A stretch of DNA of 64,000 nt from Rs1 sp038900335 (GTDB lineage Bacteria > Pseudomonadota > Gammaproteobacteria > Pseudomonadales > Balneatricaceae). The notes under the pieces were generated by a model. That model was given only the letters and a program-made list of their open reading frames with translations. It ran no database searches and had not been told where the DNA came from. The translations under genes and the position numbers were made by a program. The stretch's first letter is position 1. Each line of letters opens with the position of its first letter. The stretch lies in the NCBI GenBank assembly GCA_038900335.1, contig JBBMRB010000003.1, forward strand, positions 124,001 to 188,000. Reading direction: 5' to 3'. This document shows, in pieces, positions 53,160-62,711 of this stretch.

Positions 53160-53777
53160 ATGTTATTTACAGCTGGGTTATTGATACTAGAGAGCAGCGT
53201 TAATAAATTGATTAGCACTGATGAGGTCAGTGTTGCCGCACTGGCAAAGCTTAATGGTAAGGTCTTTGAGTTTATAGTCACTGACACCTCTATTCGCCTT
53301 TTCATTTTACCTCACAATCAAGGACTGCAGATTCAGCGGCACTTTGATGGTGAGGCAGATACTTGTTTGAGTGGTAATTTAAGCCAGTTTCAACAGCTTT
53401 TAAGTAGTGATGATAAGAGCAGCCAGCTATTTGGTAACGGTGTAAAAATAACAGGTGATAGCCAGTTAGCCACTAAGTTGCAACGTATTATTGGCCAGTT
53501 AGAAATAGATTATCAAGGGATGCTTGCCAAAATAACAGGAGAGCTTGCAGCGCAGCAGCTAAGCAACTTATTTACGGGTGTTAACCGCCAACTCAACCTT
53601 ACTAAGCACAGCTTACAGCTCAACACTATTGAGTATTTACAAGAAGAGATACGCAGCTTACCCGCACCTGCTGAAGCGGAGGGATTTATTGAAGATGTTG
53701 CACAATTAACCCAAGACAGCGAGCGCTTAGCAGCTAAGATGGAGCAACTAGTGCAGCGATTACAACAAGAGAGTTAA
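53160..53777 (+). CDS. ubiJ: Ubiquinone biosynthesis accessory factor UbiJ
   Basis: SCP2-domain lipid-binding partner of UbiK and part of the ubiquinone-making metabolon. About 205 residues: SCP2-like domain (about 10-125) followed by a C-terminal coiled coil (about 165-204). I start it at the ATG of MLFTAGLLILESSVNK; a TTG five codons upstream is open. Position after ubiE is standard. The next gene is not ubiB, as it usually is, but a convergent hemJ. Confidence 0.85.
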   Translation: MLFTAGLLILESSVNKLISTDEVSVAALAKLNGKVFEFIVTDTSIRLFILPHNQGLQIQRHFDGEADTCLSGNLSQFQQLLSSDDKSSQLFGNGVKITGDSQLATKLQRIIGQLEIDYQGMLAKITGELAAQQLSNLFTGVNRQLNLTKHSLQLNTIEYLQEEIRSLPAPAEAEGFIEDVAQLTQDSERLAAKMEQLVQRLQQES

Positions 53778-53800
53778 CAGCCCTTTCGCGCCAATAGATT

Positions 53801-54223
53801 TTAGTAAAACGGTTTAACGACCACTAAAATCAAAATGGGCACAAAAATCAGTAATGGTAATTCGTTATATAGTCGGTAGTAGCGACTAGATTTCGTCAAA
53901 TTATCCTTCAACATCTGCTTGACCATCGCACCACAGTTAAGATGATAGGCGATAAGAAAACCAACAAATAGCAGTTTAAGATGCAACCACATCCCGCTAA
54001 AACCATAGCCTAGCCATAACCACAGCCCCAACACCACGGTAAATGCTGCCATAATAGAAATAAACTTATACAGTTTAGTGGCCATTATTTGTAAGCGCCT
54101 GACATCTTCATGCGCGGCGCGGCCCTCTACAAAATGGACAAAAATTCTCGGCAAATAGAATATCCCAGCCATCCAGCTAGTCATCGCCAATATATGAAAC
54201 ATTTTAACCCACAACATACACAA
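53801..54223 (-). CDS. hemJ: HemJ-like protoporphyrinogen oxidase
   Basis: 140-residue membrane protein with four hydrophobic helices. MLWVKMFHILAMTSWMAGIFYLPRIFVHF contains the conserved His and Arg of HemJ helix 1, and WLHLKLLFVGFLIAYH the second His/Lys pair; HNELP-type RLYNELP precedes the last helix. HemJ converts protoporphyrinogen IX to protoporphyrin IX. A more distant CopD-family identity is the alternative. Faces ubiJ, 23 bases between the two stops. Confidence 0.78.
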   Translation of the reverse strand: MCMLWVKMFHILAMTSWMAGIFYLPRIFVHFVEGRAAHEDVRRLQIMATKLYKFISIMAAFTVVLGLWLWLGYGFSGMWLHLKLLFVGFLIAYHLNCGAMVKQMLKDNLTKSSRYYRLYNELPLLIFVPILILVVVKPFY

Positions 54224-54388
54224 CCTCTGTCTTAATTTTCACTCGTTATGAGTATCACCACATAAAGACCGAAAGCACCCAATACTAACGAGAAAATCAC
54301 TGAACATAGTCAGCTCTTCATTTTCCTTGAACATTGCCAGCAAACCAAGCAAACTAGCTTTATTAAAAATTCAACAACGAGACCCATT

Positions 54389-54667
54389 ATGAGCTTATTT
54401 TCTGCTTTAAAATCTATGTTTAGTTCTGATAATTCGCCTAGCGAGCCTGTGCCGATGCAAAGCGAAGACTATAAAGGCTATAGCCTCACCCCATCACCTA
54501 TGGCCGATGGTAGCCAATTTCGTGTAAATGGCACTATCAGTAAGGGTGAATTAAGCCATAAATTTATTCGCGCTGATGTTATCGCCACTAAAGAAGCTTG
54601 CGCTCAAGAGTTTTTAAGAAAAGCTAAGCTAATGATTGACCAAGTCGGCGAAGATCTTTTTAAATAA
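54389..54667 (+). CDS. HlyU-family small protein (PF10115 type)
   Basis: 92 residues: a Ser-rich N-terminus, then a compact domain with EDYKGYSLTPSPMADGSQFRVNG-type strands, GELSHKFIRADVIATKEAC, and a C-terminal helix AQEFLRKAKLMIDQVGEDLF. The family is called HlyU after a Vibrio regulator, but no helix-turn-helix is visible and the regulator role should not be assumed. Single gene, convergent with pgk. Confidence 0.8.
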   Translation: MSLFSALKSMFSSDNSPSEPVPMQSEDYKGYSLTPSPMADGSQFRVNGTISKGELSHKFIRADVIATKEACAQEFLRKAKLMIDQVGEDLFK

Positions 54668-54671
54668 CGCT

Positions 54672-54709
54672 TTTAGTACATCGTTTATAGTGATAAACGA
54701 TGTACTAAA
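54672..54709. terminator. 16-bp inverted repeat between hlyU-like gene and pgk
   Basis: TTTAGTACATCGTTTA and its perfect complement flank TAGTGA. It sits between two convergent genes, so it is a likely bidirectional end signal, although T-runs are only three to four long. Confidence 0.6.
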
Positions 54710-54721
54710 CACTTTAAGCGT

Positions 54722-55882
54722 TTATGTTCTGCTAGCGAGCATTGTCACAGCTGGAAGCTCTTTACCTTCTACAAACTCCAAGAAAGCACCGCCGCCCGTT
54801 GAAATGTACGATACTTGATCGCCAATTTGATATTTATCAACAGCTGCCAAGGTATCGCCGCCACCTGCAATTGAGAAGCCTTTGTTTGCTGCAATTGCCA
54901 TTGAAATTGCCTTGGTGCCCGTAGAGAACTGCTCGATTTCAAACACACCAACCGGGCCATTCCAGATAATCGTCTGCGCATCTTTTAACAGTGCAGCTAA
55001 CGCCAACGCAGTATCTGGACCTATATCAAGAATCATATCTTCAGGACCAACATCCGCAACCGCTTTTATCGTCGCTTGCGCCGTTTCAGAAAACTCAGTG
55101 GCAACCACCACATCAGTAGGCAATGGGATAGCTGTTTTTGCCATCAACTCTTTTGCCAATGGGATAAGATCGTGCTCACACAGTGATTTACCCACAGGAA
55201 AACCCGCAGCGGCTAAAAAGGTATTGGCAATACCGCCACCGACAATTAGGCGATCAACTTTATTACTCAGCGCTGTCAATACTTCTAGTTTAGTAGACAC
55301 TTTTGAGCCGCCGACAATTGCCACCATTGGTGATTTAGGCTTATCTAATGCTTTACCTAATGCATCGAGCTCACCTGCTAACAACGGCCCTGCGCAGGCA
55401 ACCGGCGCATACTTAGCAACACCGTGAGTCGATGCTTGCGCGCGATGCGCTGTACCAAAGGCATCCATTACAAAGACATCGCACATCGCCGCCATTTTTT
55501 TCGCTAATTGCTCATCATCACTTTTTTCGCCGACATTAAAACGGACATTTTCCAGTAACACCACCTCACCATCTGCTACACTCAGATCGCTGGTTAACCA
55601 ATTTTTTACTAATTTTACACGCTGACCAAGAAGCGTCGATAAATGCTCAGCGACAGGTGCCAATGAATACTTCTCATCATATTCGCCTTCATTAGGTCGC
55701 CCTAAATGTGACATCAACATCACTTTAGCACCTGCTTTTACAGCCAACTCTATCGTTGGTAGGCAGGCTCTTATGCGTGCATCGGATGTCACTTTGCCAT
55801 CTTTTACAGGGACATTTAAATCTTCTCTGATTAAGACCCGCTTTGAAGCTAACGCCATATCTGACATTTTTAAAATGTTCAT
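54722..55882 (-). CDS. pgk: Phosphoglycerate kinase
   Basis: Interconverts 1,3-bisphosphoglycerate and 3-phosphoglycerate. 386 residues, typical bacterial length. KRVLIREDLNVP start region, MLMSHLGRP, LLENVRFNVGEKSDD, GGSKVSTKLEVL and the C-terminal GGGDTLAAV nucleotide loop are intact. AGGA lies six bases before the ATG. Downstream of epd by 67 bases; the epd-pgk pair is standard. Confidence 0.97.
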   Translation of the reverse strand: MNILKMSDMALASKRVLIREDLNVPVKDGKVTSDARIRACLPTIELAVKAGAKVMLMSHLGRPNEGEYDEKYSLAPVAEHLSTLLGQRVKLVKNWLTSDLSVADGEVVLLENVRFNVGEKSDDEQLAKKMAAMCDVFVMDAFGTAHRAQASTHGVAKYAPVACAGPLLAGELDALGKALDKPKSPMVAIVGGSKVSTKLEVLTALSNKVDRLIVGGGIANTFLAAAGFPVGKSLCEHDLIPLAKELMAKTAIPLPTDVVVATEFSETAQATIKAVADVGPEDMILDIGPDTALALAALLKDAQTIIWNGPVGVFEIEQFSTGTKAISMAIAANKGFSIAGGGDTLAAVDKYQIGDQVSYISTGGGAFLEFVEGKELPAVTMLASRT

Positions 55883-55949
55883 ATAGTTTCCTACTTAAAG
55901 TTTTGATGCGAAGTATTAAACGCTAACCGCCACACTTCAATAAAGTTAG

Positions 55950-56969
55950 TTACTCTTCTAAATTCAGCCAGCTTTGCGCCACATCAACCATGCGATTAGC
56001 AAAGCCCCACTCATTATCAAACCAACAGACTATTTTTAACAAATGGCCTTTGCTGACTCTGGTTTGTGTGGCATCGAAAATACCTGAGCGATAATCGTGA
56101 TTAAAATCTACCGAGGCATGTGGCTCATCGGTAAAACCGAGAATACCTAAATACTTAGCCTGCGTTGCATCGGCAATTAAATCATTAATTTGCTCTACGC
56201 TAACGCGCTCCGTTAGCGTCAGCGAAATATCCATCATAGAAACATTGATGGTGGGTACCCGTATATGCAAGCACTGAAACAAACCGGCCATGTGCGGTAA
56301 AATACGATCAATACCTTTCGCTAAACTGGTATCAACCGGCACAATTGAGCTCATGGCACCACGTGTTAGACGCAAGTCATTCTTATGGTAACTGTCGATC
56401 ACCGGCTGATCGTTCATTGCTGAATGTATGGTCGTAGAGACAGCCGCCTCTATGGTAAACTGACTGCCGATAACATCTAAAATGGGTGTAATACAATTGG
56501 TCGTACATGACGCCGCTGACACTATAGTCATATCTTTAGACAACAGGTAATCATTGTAGCCGTAAACCACAGTGGCATCGACATTGGCAAGTGCAGGGTG
56601 GGAAAATAATAATCGTTTTGCGCCAGCATCTAAGTGCAACTGGGCTATTTCGCGCTCGTTGAACGAGCCGGTACATTCAATAACAAGATCGATAGCCAAC
56701 TCGCCCCACGGCAATTTAGTAGGATCTTCTTCGTTGAGTACTAAGATATTTTCGCCGTTGACGATTAAACAATCATCTGATTGCTCAACACTAAAGGGGA
56801 AGCGCCCGTGAATGGTGTCATAGCGAGTTAAATAGGTCACCGTGTCGATATCAGACAGCTCATTAATGGCGACTACTTGCAGCTCTAACTGTTCTGCTTT
56901 TTCATAAATGGCTCGCAACACACACTGACCTATTCGGCCGTATCCATTGATAGCGATGCGATAGCTCAT
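55950..56969 (-). CDS. epd: Erythrose-4-phosphate dehydrogenase
   Basis: 339-residue GAPDH-fold enzyme. NAD motif INGYGRIGQ (6-14), catalytic Cys in SAASCTTNC (about 152-160), HSAMNDQPVIDSYH loop. The AINELSD and RYDTIHGRF segments are those of Epd rather than of glycolytic GapA, and the tkt-epd-pgk context agrees. Epd oxidises erythrose 4-phosphate for pyridoxal phosphate synthesis; residual GAPDH activity cannot be excluded. Confidence 0.9.
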   Translation of the reverse strand: MSYRIAINGYGRIGQCVLRAIYEKAEQLELQVVAINELSDIDTVTYLTRYDTIHGRFPFSVEQSDDCLIVNGENILVLNEEDPTKLPWGELAIDLVIECTGSFNEREIAQLHLDAGAKRLLFSHPALANVDATVVYGYNDYLLSKDMTIVSAASCTTNCITPILDVIGSQFTIEAAVSTTIHSAMNDQPVIDSYHKNDLRLTRGAMSSIVPVDTSLAKGIDRILPHMAGLFQCLHIRVPTINVSMMDISLTLTERVSVEQINDLIADATQAKYLGILGFTDEPHASVDFNHDYRSGIFDATQTRVSKGHLLKIVCWFDNEWGFANRMVDVAQSWLNLEE

Positions 56970-57022
56970 GCTTATTTCTCAACTTTTATCGTAACTATCT
57001 AACCAGAGTAAAACCTAAAGTA

Positions 57023-57057
57023 AAATCTTCACCTACTTATCAAGTAAGTGAAGATTT
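57023..57057 (-). terminator. Hairpin between tkt and epd
   Basis: AAATCTTCAC pairs with GTGAAGATTT (10 bp), then one mismatch and five more pairs around a three-base loop. It lies about 50 bases past the tkt stop and can be a terminator or attenuator within the tkt-epd-pgk series. Confidence 0.5.
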
Positions 57058-57103
57058 AATACTTAGATCATCTACCTAGCAAGCGCAGAGCAAAGATCAA
57101 GCA

Positions 57104-59098
57104 TTATAGTAATGCTTGCGCCTTGGCAACGACATTGTCTACTGTGAAGCCAAAGTGAGCGAATAGCTCATCCGCAGGTGCTGACTCGCCAAAGCTTGTC
57201 ATACCGACAATCGCGCCATTTAGACCGACATACTTATACCAGTAATCCGCTTGTAGCGCTTCAACAGCAACACGAGCACTGACATTCGCAGGCAGTACTG
57301 ATTCTTTATATGCAGCATCTTGCGCATCAAATAAGTCAGTCGATGGCATTGATACCACACGCACACTAGTGCCTTGTTGGCGCAACACATCCGCTGCTTT
57401 AACCGCAAGATCAACTTCAGAGCCTGTCGCAATAAAGATAAGCTGTGGAGCTTCAGCGCTGTCAGTTAAGATATAAGCACCTTTAGCAATATTGCTGACT
57501 TGCTCAGCAGTACGTGCTTGATGAGCTAAGTTCTGACGAGAGAACACCATTGAGGTAGGGCCATCTTTACGCTCAATCGCCATTTTCCAAGCCACTGCAG
57601 ATTCAACTGCATCACATGGGCGCCATGTACTCATATTCGGCGTATGGCGTAAGTTAGCTACTTGTTCGATCGGCTGATGAGTCGGGCCATCTTCACCTAG
57701 ACCAATTGAATCATGGGTATAAACATGAATCGCTTGGATCTTCATTAGTGCCGCCATGCGCAATGCATTTCTAGCGTATTCCATGAATACTAAGAAAGTC
57801 GCACCATAGGGAATAAAGCCACCGTGCAGCGCCATGCCATTCATAATGCCGGACATACCGAATTCACGAACACCGTAGTTGATGTAATTACCACTGGCAT
57901 CTTTAGCATCAATCACTTTAGCGCCAGACCATTTGGTTAAGTTAGAGCCAGCTAAATCTGCTGATCCACCTAAAAACTCAGGTAACATAGGGCCAAATGC
58001 ATTCAGTGCATTTTGTGATGCTTTACGCGAGGCGATAGTGTCACCTTTTTGCGATAGCTCAGCAATCCACTGGTCAGCTTTGTCAGAGAAATCCGCAGGT
58101 AGCTCACCCGCTAGACGTCGCAGCAACTCATCAGCTAATTCAGGGTGATCTTGACGATAGTTTGCCAATTGTTGGTTCCAGTCATTTTCAGCCACTGAAC
58201 CCGCACTTTTCGCATCCCAATCAGCATAGATATCAGCTGGGATTTCAAAGGGAGCATGCGCCCAACCTAAACGCTCACGCGTCAGTGCTACTTCATCATC
58301 ACCTAGTGCAGCACCGTGACAACCGGCTGTACCTTCTTTGTTTGGCGAGCCAAAACCGATCACTGTCTTGCAGCAAATCAATGTCGGCTGTGTTGTATTT
58401 GCCTGCGCATCTTCAATTGCTTGGCGAATCTGCTCAGGGTTGTGACCATCGACATCGGCAATTACCTGCCAGCCGTAAGCGCGGAAACGCTGTACCGTAT
58501 CATCGGTAAACCAGCCTTCAACTTCACCGTCGATAGAAATACCATTGTCATCCCAAAACGCAATTAACTTACCTAAACCTAGCGTTCCTGCAAGTGAACA
58601 TACTTCATGAGAAATACCTTCCATTAAGCAGCCATCGCCCATAAAGGTATAAGTGTAATGATCGACAATTTGGTGATTTTCACGGTTAAACTGCGCCGCT
58701 AATGTTTTTTCAGCCACTGCAAAACCCACAGCATTACTAAGGCCTTGGCCTAATGGTCCCGTGGTAGTTTCAACACCTGGGCAGTAACCGTATTCAGGAT
58801 GCCCCGCTGTTTTAGCATGCATTTGGCGGAAGTCTTTGATGTCTTCAATTGAAACATCATAACCAGTTAAATGAAGTAAGCTATAAATAAGCATTGAACC
58901 ATGCCCATTAGATAACACAAAACGGTCGCGATCATACCAGTTTGGGTTGCTAGGGTTGTGCTTGATAAAATCATTCCATAGTACTTCAGCAATATCCGCC
59001 ATTCCCATTGGTGCGCCTGGGTGACCTGATTTTGCTTTTTGTACAGCATCCATACTTAGTGCGCGAATTGCATTTGCCAGTTCTCTGCGAGCAGACAT
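57104..59098 (-). CDS. tkt: Transketolase
   Basis: Thiamine-diphosphate enzyme of the pentose phosphate pathway. 664 residues. Conserved are GHPGAPMGMADIAEVLW at the start, the ThDP motif FMGDGCLMEGISHEV...WDDNGISIDG (about 152-190), EFGMSGIMNGMA (about 410), and THDSIGLGEDGPTHQPIEQ (about 466-484). Upstream of epd and divergent from metK. Confidence 0.98.
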   Translation of the reverse strand: MSARRELANAIRALSMDAVQKAKSGHPGAPMGMADIAEVLWNDFIKHNPSNPNWYDRDRFVLSNGHGSMLIYSLLHLTGYDVSIEDIKDFRQMHAKTAGHPEYGYCPGVETTTGPLGQGLSNAVGFAVAEKTLAAQFNRENHQIVDHYTYTFMGDGCLMEGISHEVCSLAGTLGLGKLIAFWDDNGISIDGEVEGWFTDDTVQRFRAYGWQVIADVDGHNPEQIRQAIEDAQANTTQPTLICCKTVIGFGSPNKEGTAGCHGAALGDDEVALTRERLGWAHAPFEIPADIYADWDAKSAGSVAENDWNQQLANYRQDHPELADELLRRLAGELPADFSDKADQWIAELSQKGDTIASRKASQNALNAFGPMLPEFLGGSADLAGSNLTKWSGAKVIDAKDASGNYINYGVREFGMSGIMNGMALHGGFIPYGATFLVFMEYARNALRMAALMKIQAIHVYTHDSIGLGEDGPTHQPIEQVANLRHTPNMSTWRPCDAVESAVAWKMAIERKDGPTSMVFSRQNLAHQARTAEQVSNIAKGAYILTDSAEAPQLIFIATGSEVDLAVKAADVLRQQGTSVRVVSMPSTDLFDAQDAAYKESVLPANVSARVAVEALQADYWYKYVGLNGAIVGMTSFGESAPADELFAHFGFTVDNVVAKAQALL

Positions 59099-59468
59099 TC
59101 ATTAACTCCTGAGGTAGTCCCCAATTAATTAGCTAGAATATGTTACACAACACCTTTGTATCGGTTGCTGTGTAAAATGTCGTAATCATTAAGATGAGAA
59201 TTTTCTCGCAGAATTGATCTAGCTTCAACGACTAAACGTAAATAATAGGCAAAGTGAGTGAATTTCATAATAATAAGCGAAATTTTCAGCTAATTTTTGC
59301 CGTAATTCCTGCATTTTTTTTGACTAAGTTATAGAATATGCGTTTTTACATTGTGTCATCGTCGCTAGGCTAAACCTAATCACTACTAGGTAGTCACAAT
59401 TCGAAGCACTTTGTTAGCACTTAAAGGTTATTTAACCTTTTTAGTAGATCAATAGATAGGACACATAC
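59099..59468. other. Divergent intergenic region tkt/metK
   Basis: 370 bases without a gene. It contains the promoters of tkt and metK and a terminator-like hairpin in the metK leader, listed separately. I did not recognise a known SAM riboswitch. Confidence 0.6.
59423..59442 (+). promoter_or_regulatory. Terminator-like hairpin in the metK leader
   Basis: AAAGGTT and AACCTTT pair around ATTT, followed by a total of five T (last three of the stem plus two). It ends 26 bases before the metK ATG. Upstream, TAGG/CCTA/TAGG segments at about 59366-59395 could form alternative pairs. Attenuation is possible but unproven. Confidence 0.35.
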
Positions 59469-60659
59469 ATGAGCGAATACAACCTTTTCACTTCAGAATC
59501 TGTTTCTGAAGGTCATCCGGATAAAATTGCAGATCAGATATCCGATGCCGTACTAGATGCAATTATCACACAGGACAAACACGCACGTGTTGCTTGTGAG
59601 ACCATGGTAAAAACAGGTGTCGCGATTGTCTCAGGTGAAATATCAACCAATGCTTGGGTTGATTTAGAAGATTTAGTCCGTGGCGTTATCAATGATATTG
59701 GTTACACTTCCTCTGATGTCGGTTTTGATGGCGATACCTGTGGCATCATCAACATCATTGGTAAACAGTCTGTCGATATCGCCCAAGGCGTTGATAGATC
59801 AACATCTGAAGAACAAGGCGCTGGCGATCAGGGGTTAATGTTTGGTTATGCATCAAACGAAACTGATGTTTTGATGCCTGCACCTATTACCTATGCACAT
59901 CGTTTAATGCAGCGCCAAGCAGAAGCGCGCAAATCAGGTCAATTACCATGGTTGCGCCCCGATGCTAAATCGCAGGTGACTTTTCGTTATGAAAACGGTA
60001 AGCCTTGCTCAGTCGATGCGGTGGTTTTATCGACACAGCACGACCCTGATGTCTCGCAAAAAGATTTACAAGAAGCGGTGATGGAACTCATCATCAAACA
60101 GGTGCTACCTAAAGAGTGGCTAACTGCTGATACTAAGTACCACATCAATCCGACAGGCAACTTCGTTATCGGCGGACCTGTAGGCGATTGCGGCTTAACC
60201 GGTCGTAAAATCATCGTTGATACATACGGCGGCATGGCGCGTCACGGCGGCGGTGCTTTCTCAGGTAAAGACCCTTCAAAAGTTGACCGTTCAGCTGCTT
60301 ATGCAGGTCGTTATGTGGCAAAAAATATCGTTGCAGCAGGCCTTGCCGATCGCTGTGAAATCCAAGTCTCTTATGCTATTGGTGTCTCCGAGCCAACATC
60401 TGTGTCTATCAATACCTTTGGTACTGGTAAAATTAGCGATGATAAAATCATTGCTTTAATTGATGCCCATTTTGATTTAAGACCACATGCCATTACTCGT
60501 ATGCTAGACCTGCTTCACCCGATGTACAGAGAGACAGCGGCGTATGGGCACTTTGGCAGAGAAGCCTATGAAAAAACCGTTGGCGATGACACTTTCACTG
60601 CATTTAGCTGGGAAAGAACAGATAAAATCAATGCATTAAAGGCAGATGCTAAGTTGTAA
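59469..60659 (+). CDS. metK: S-adenosylmethionine synthetase
   Basis: Makes SAM from methionine and ATP. 396 residues. MAT signatures EEQGAGDQGLMFGYA (about 117-131) and GGGAFSGKDPSKVDRSAAY (about 260-278) are intact. Start context AATAGATAGGACACATACATG. Divergent from tkt. SAM made here feeds the CFA-like and UbiE methyltransferases in this window, as it does all others. Confidence 0.98.
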   Translation: MSEYNLFTSESVSEGHPDKIADQISDAVLDAIITQDKHARVACETMVKTGVAIVSGEISTNAWVDLEDLVRGVINDIGYTSSDVGFDGDTCGIINIIGKQSVDIAQGVDRSTSEEQGAGDQGLMFGYASNETDVLMPAPITYAHRLMQRQAEARKSGQLPWLRPDAKSQVTFRYENGKPCSVDAVVLSTQHDPDVSQKDLQEAVMELIIKQVLPKEWLTADTKYHINPTGNFVIGGPVGDCGLTGRKIIVDTYGGMARHGGGAFSGKDPSKVDRSAAYAGRYVAKNIVAAGLADRCEIQVSYAIGVSEPTSVSINTFGTGKISDDKIIALIDAHFDLRPHAITRMLDLLHPMYRETAAYGHFGREAYEKTVGDDTFTAFSWERTDKINALKADAKL

Positions 60660-60690
60660 TACTTAGCTTAATAATTAAGTGTGGTATATT

Positions 60691-60717
60691 AAAAAAGAGC
60701 ACTTAGTGCTCTTTTTT
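60691..60717 (+). terminator. Terminator of metK
   Basis: AAAAAAGAGCACT and GTGCTCTTTTTTT around TA, about 30 bases after the metK stop. Confidence 0.92.
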
Positions 60718-60761
60718 TATGTTTATCGCTTTAATTTTTCCACTCACTTTTGGCTAAATAT

Positions 60762-61490
60762 ATGAGAACACCTCGCTTTTATCAAACAATTGCTCTTAAT
60801 GAAAACGCTATTGTCGACTTAGACGATGGCGCAGTTCAGCACATTGCCCGTGTTTTACGCATGAAGCCTGGGCAGGACATTATATTGTTTAATGGCGATG
60901 GCAATGACTACCACGCTCAATTAATAAGTGTAGAAAAGCGCGCTGTCAGCGCCCAGCTTACGACTGTAACAGCATCGAACAAAACTAGCTCACTAAAAGT
61001 CGACATCGGCCAAGCCATCTCCAGAGGCGACAGAATGGACTATGCCATTCAAAAATCCACTGAGATGGGCATGCATAGCTTAACGCCGCTGATCAGTGAG
61101 CGCACTGAAGTCAAACTCAAAGCTGATCGGCTATCGAAAAAACAACAACAGTGGCAACAACTAGCCATTAGCGCCTGTGAGCAATCGCTACGTGCCGATA
61201 TACCACTAATCAATGATTGCTGTACATTAGAACAGTGGCTTAATGATTGTCAAAGTGAACTAAAATTAGTGCTGCATCATCATACTGAAAAAAGCCTTGC
61301 TAACTTTAGCCCTCCCAAAAGTGTTGCTCTATTGATAGGGCCAGAGGGCGGTTTGACAGAGCATGAAGTCAATATGGCATTAGCCGCAGGTTTTCACCCT
61401 GTCGCATTGGGACCAAGAGTGATGAGAACAGAGACGGCACCTGTCGCAGCGCAAGCGATATTACAGTATCTTTGGGGTGATCTCGCTTAA
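60762..61490 (+). CDS. rsmE: 16S rRNA m3U1498 methyltransferase
   Basis: SPOUT-class enzyme methylating U1498 of 16S rRNA. 242 residues from MRTPRFYQTIAL; a TTG four codons earlier extends the frame. N-terminal PUA-like domain (about 1-70) with HIARVLRMKPGQDIILFNG, and the C-terminal knot with LLIGPEGGLTEHEV (about 193-206) and LGPRVMRTETAPVAA. Between metK and gshB, the same order as in many gammaproteobacteria. Confidence 0.95.
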   Translation: MRTPRFYQTIALNENAIVDLDDGAVQHIARVLRMKPGQDIILFNGDGNDYHAQLISVEKRAVSAQLTTVTASNKTSSLKVDIGQAISRGDRMDYAIQKSTEMGMHSLTPLISERTEVKLKADRLSKKQQQWQQLAISACEQSLRADIPLINDCCTLEQWLNDCQSELKLVLHHHTEKSLANFSPPKSVALLIGPEGGLTEHEVNMALAAGFHPVALGPRVMRTETAPVAAQAILQYLWGDLA

Positions 61491-61642
61491 AACTGAAATG
61501 ATGATAACTTAGAAAAACAAACCCGCGGTCAGAACTACTTGCCCTCCTTTACTTGTTTCATCTACTATCATCCCCATTAAAGCAAAACATTTACAGTATT
61601 GTCATTGAGCACAGCGCCATCGACCACAGCAGAGGATTTAGT

Positions 61643-62599
61643 ATGACTATCAAAATCGGCATCGTTATGGACCCTATCGAGAGCATCAGCTATAAAAAAG
61701 ATAGCTCGTTAGCTATGTTATGGGCAGCTCAAGATAAAGGCTGGGAAATTTGGTATATGGAGCAATCTCATCTATATGTTGAAAACGGTATTGCGATGGC
61801 GAAAATGGCACCGTTAAGCGTAGCTCGTGATCCGCAAAATTGGTTTGAGCGTCAAGAGTATCAAAACAAAGAGTTAGCGAGTTTGAACATTATTTTGATG
61901 CGCAAAGATCCACCGTTTGATAACGAATTTATGTACAGCACCCATATTCTAGAAATGGCCGAGCGTCTAGGCACATTAATTGTTAACTCTCCGCAGAGAC
62001 TGCGCGATTGCAACGAAAAATTGTTCGCTACCCAATTCCCACAGTGCTGCCCACAAGTACTTGTCAGCAGAGATAGCAAGCAGCTCAAAGCGTTTCACAA
62101 AGAACACAAAGATGTTATTTTCAAGCCGCTTGATGGTATGGGTGGCACCTCTATTTTTCGCGTGCAAGAAGACGGTGTCAACTTAGGCGTTATTTTGGAG
62201 ACGGTTACTAAGTACAACACCGAAATGATCATGGCGCAAAAATTCATCCCTGAAATTAAAGACGGCGATAAACGCATTCTGATGATTGATGGCGAACCTG
62301 TAGCCTATGCTCTGGCTAGAATTCCAACTAATGGTGAAACCCGTGGTAATTTAGCCGTTGGCGGCCGTGCTGAAGGGCGTGAGTTAAGTGAGCGAGATCG
62401 CTGGATTTGCGCGCAAATTGGTCCTAAACTCAGAGAGTTGGGTATCTTATTTGTTGGTTTAGATGTGATTGGTGATTACTTAACAGAAATCAACGTCACC
62501 AGCCCTACCTGTATTCGTGAATTAAATGATCAATTTGGCTTAGATATTGCCGGCGATTTAATAAATGCTGTTGAGAAGAAATGGCTAGCTAGTCAATAA
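61643..62599 (+). CDS. gshB: Glutathione synthetase
   Basis: Ligates glycine to gamma-glutamylcysteine with ATP. 318 residues from MTIKIGIVMDPIESISYKKDSS; the frame opens 30 codons earlier, but this start is the family norm. ATP-grasp domain with IFKPLDGMGGTSIFR (about 155-169), a glycine-rich loop GNLAVGGRAEGREL (about 236-249), and NVTSPTCIRELN near the C-terminus. Confidence 0.97.
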   Translation: MTIKIGIVMDPIESISYKKDSSLAMLWAAQDKGWEIWYMEQSHLYVENGIAMAKMAPLSVARDPQNWFERQEYQNKELASLNIILMRKDPPFDNEFMYSTHILEMAERLGTLIVNSPQRLRDCNEKLFATQFPQCCPQVLVSRDSKQLKAFHKEHKDVIFKPLDGMGGTSIFRVQEDGVNLGVILETVTKYNTEMIMAQKFIPEIKDGDKRILMIDGEPVAYALARIPTNGETRGNLAVGGRAEGRELSERDRWICAQIGPKLRELGILFVGLDVIGDYLTEINVTSPTCIRELNDQFGLDIAGDLINAVEKKWLASQ

Positions 62600-62711
62600 T
62601 CCAACATATCCATAGGCATGTGATTAATAACTACCCTAGTTTAAGGCGGGTAGTTATCTATTGCTGATGACAGGATCTTATTCTAACCTTTGTTGAGTAG
62701 TACTTTAAATT

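Noticed and set aside
59099..59468. Known SAM riboswitch upstream of metK
   Set aside because: I found a terminator-like hairpin but no recognisable conserved core of a SAM or SAH riboswitch; reported only as a possible attenuator.
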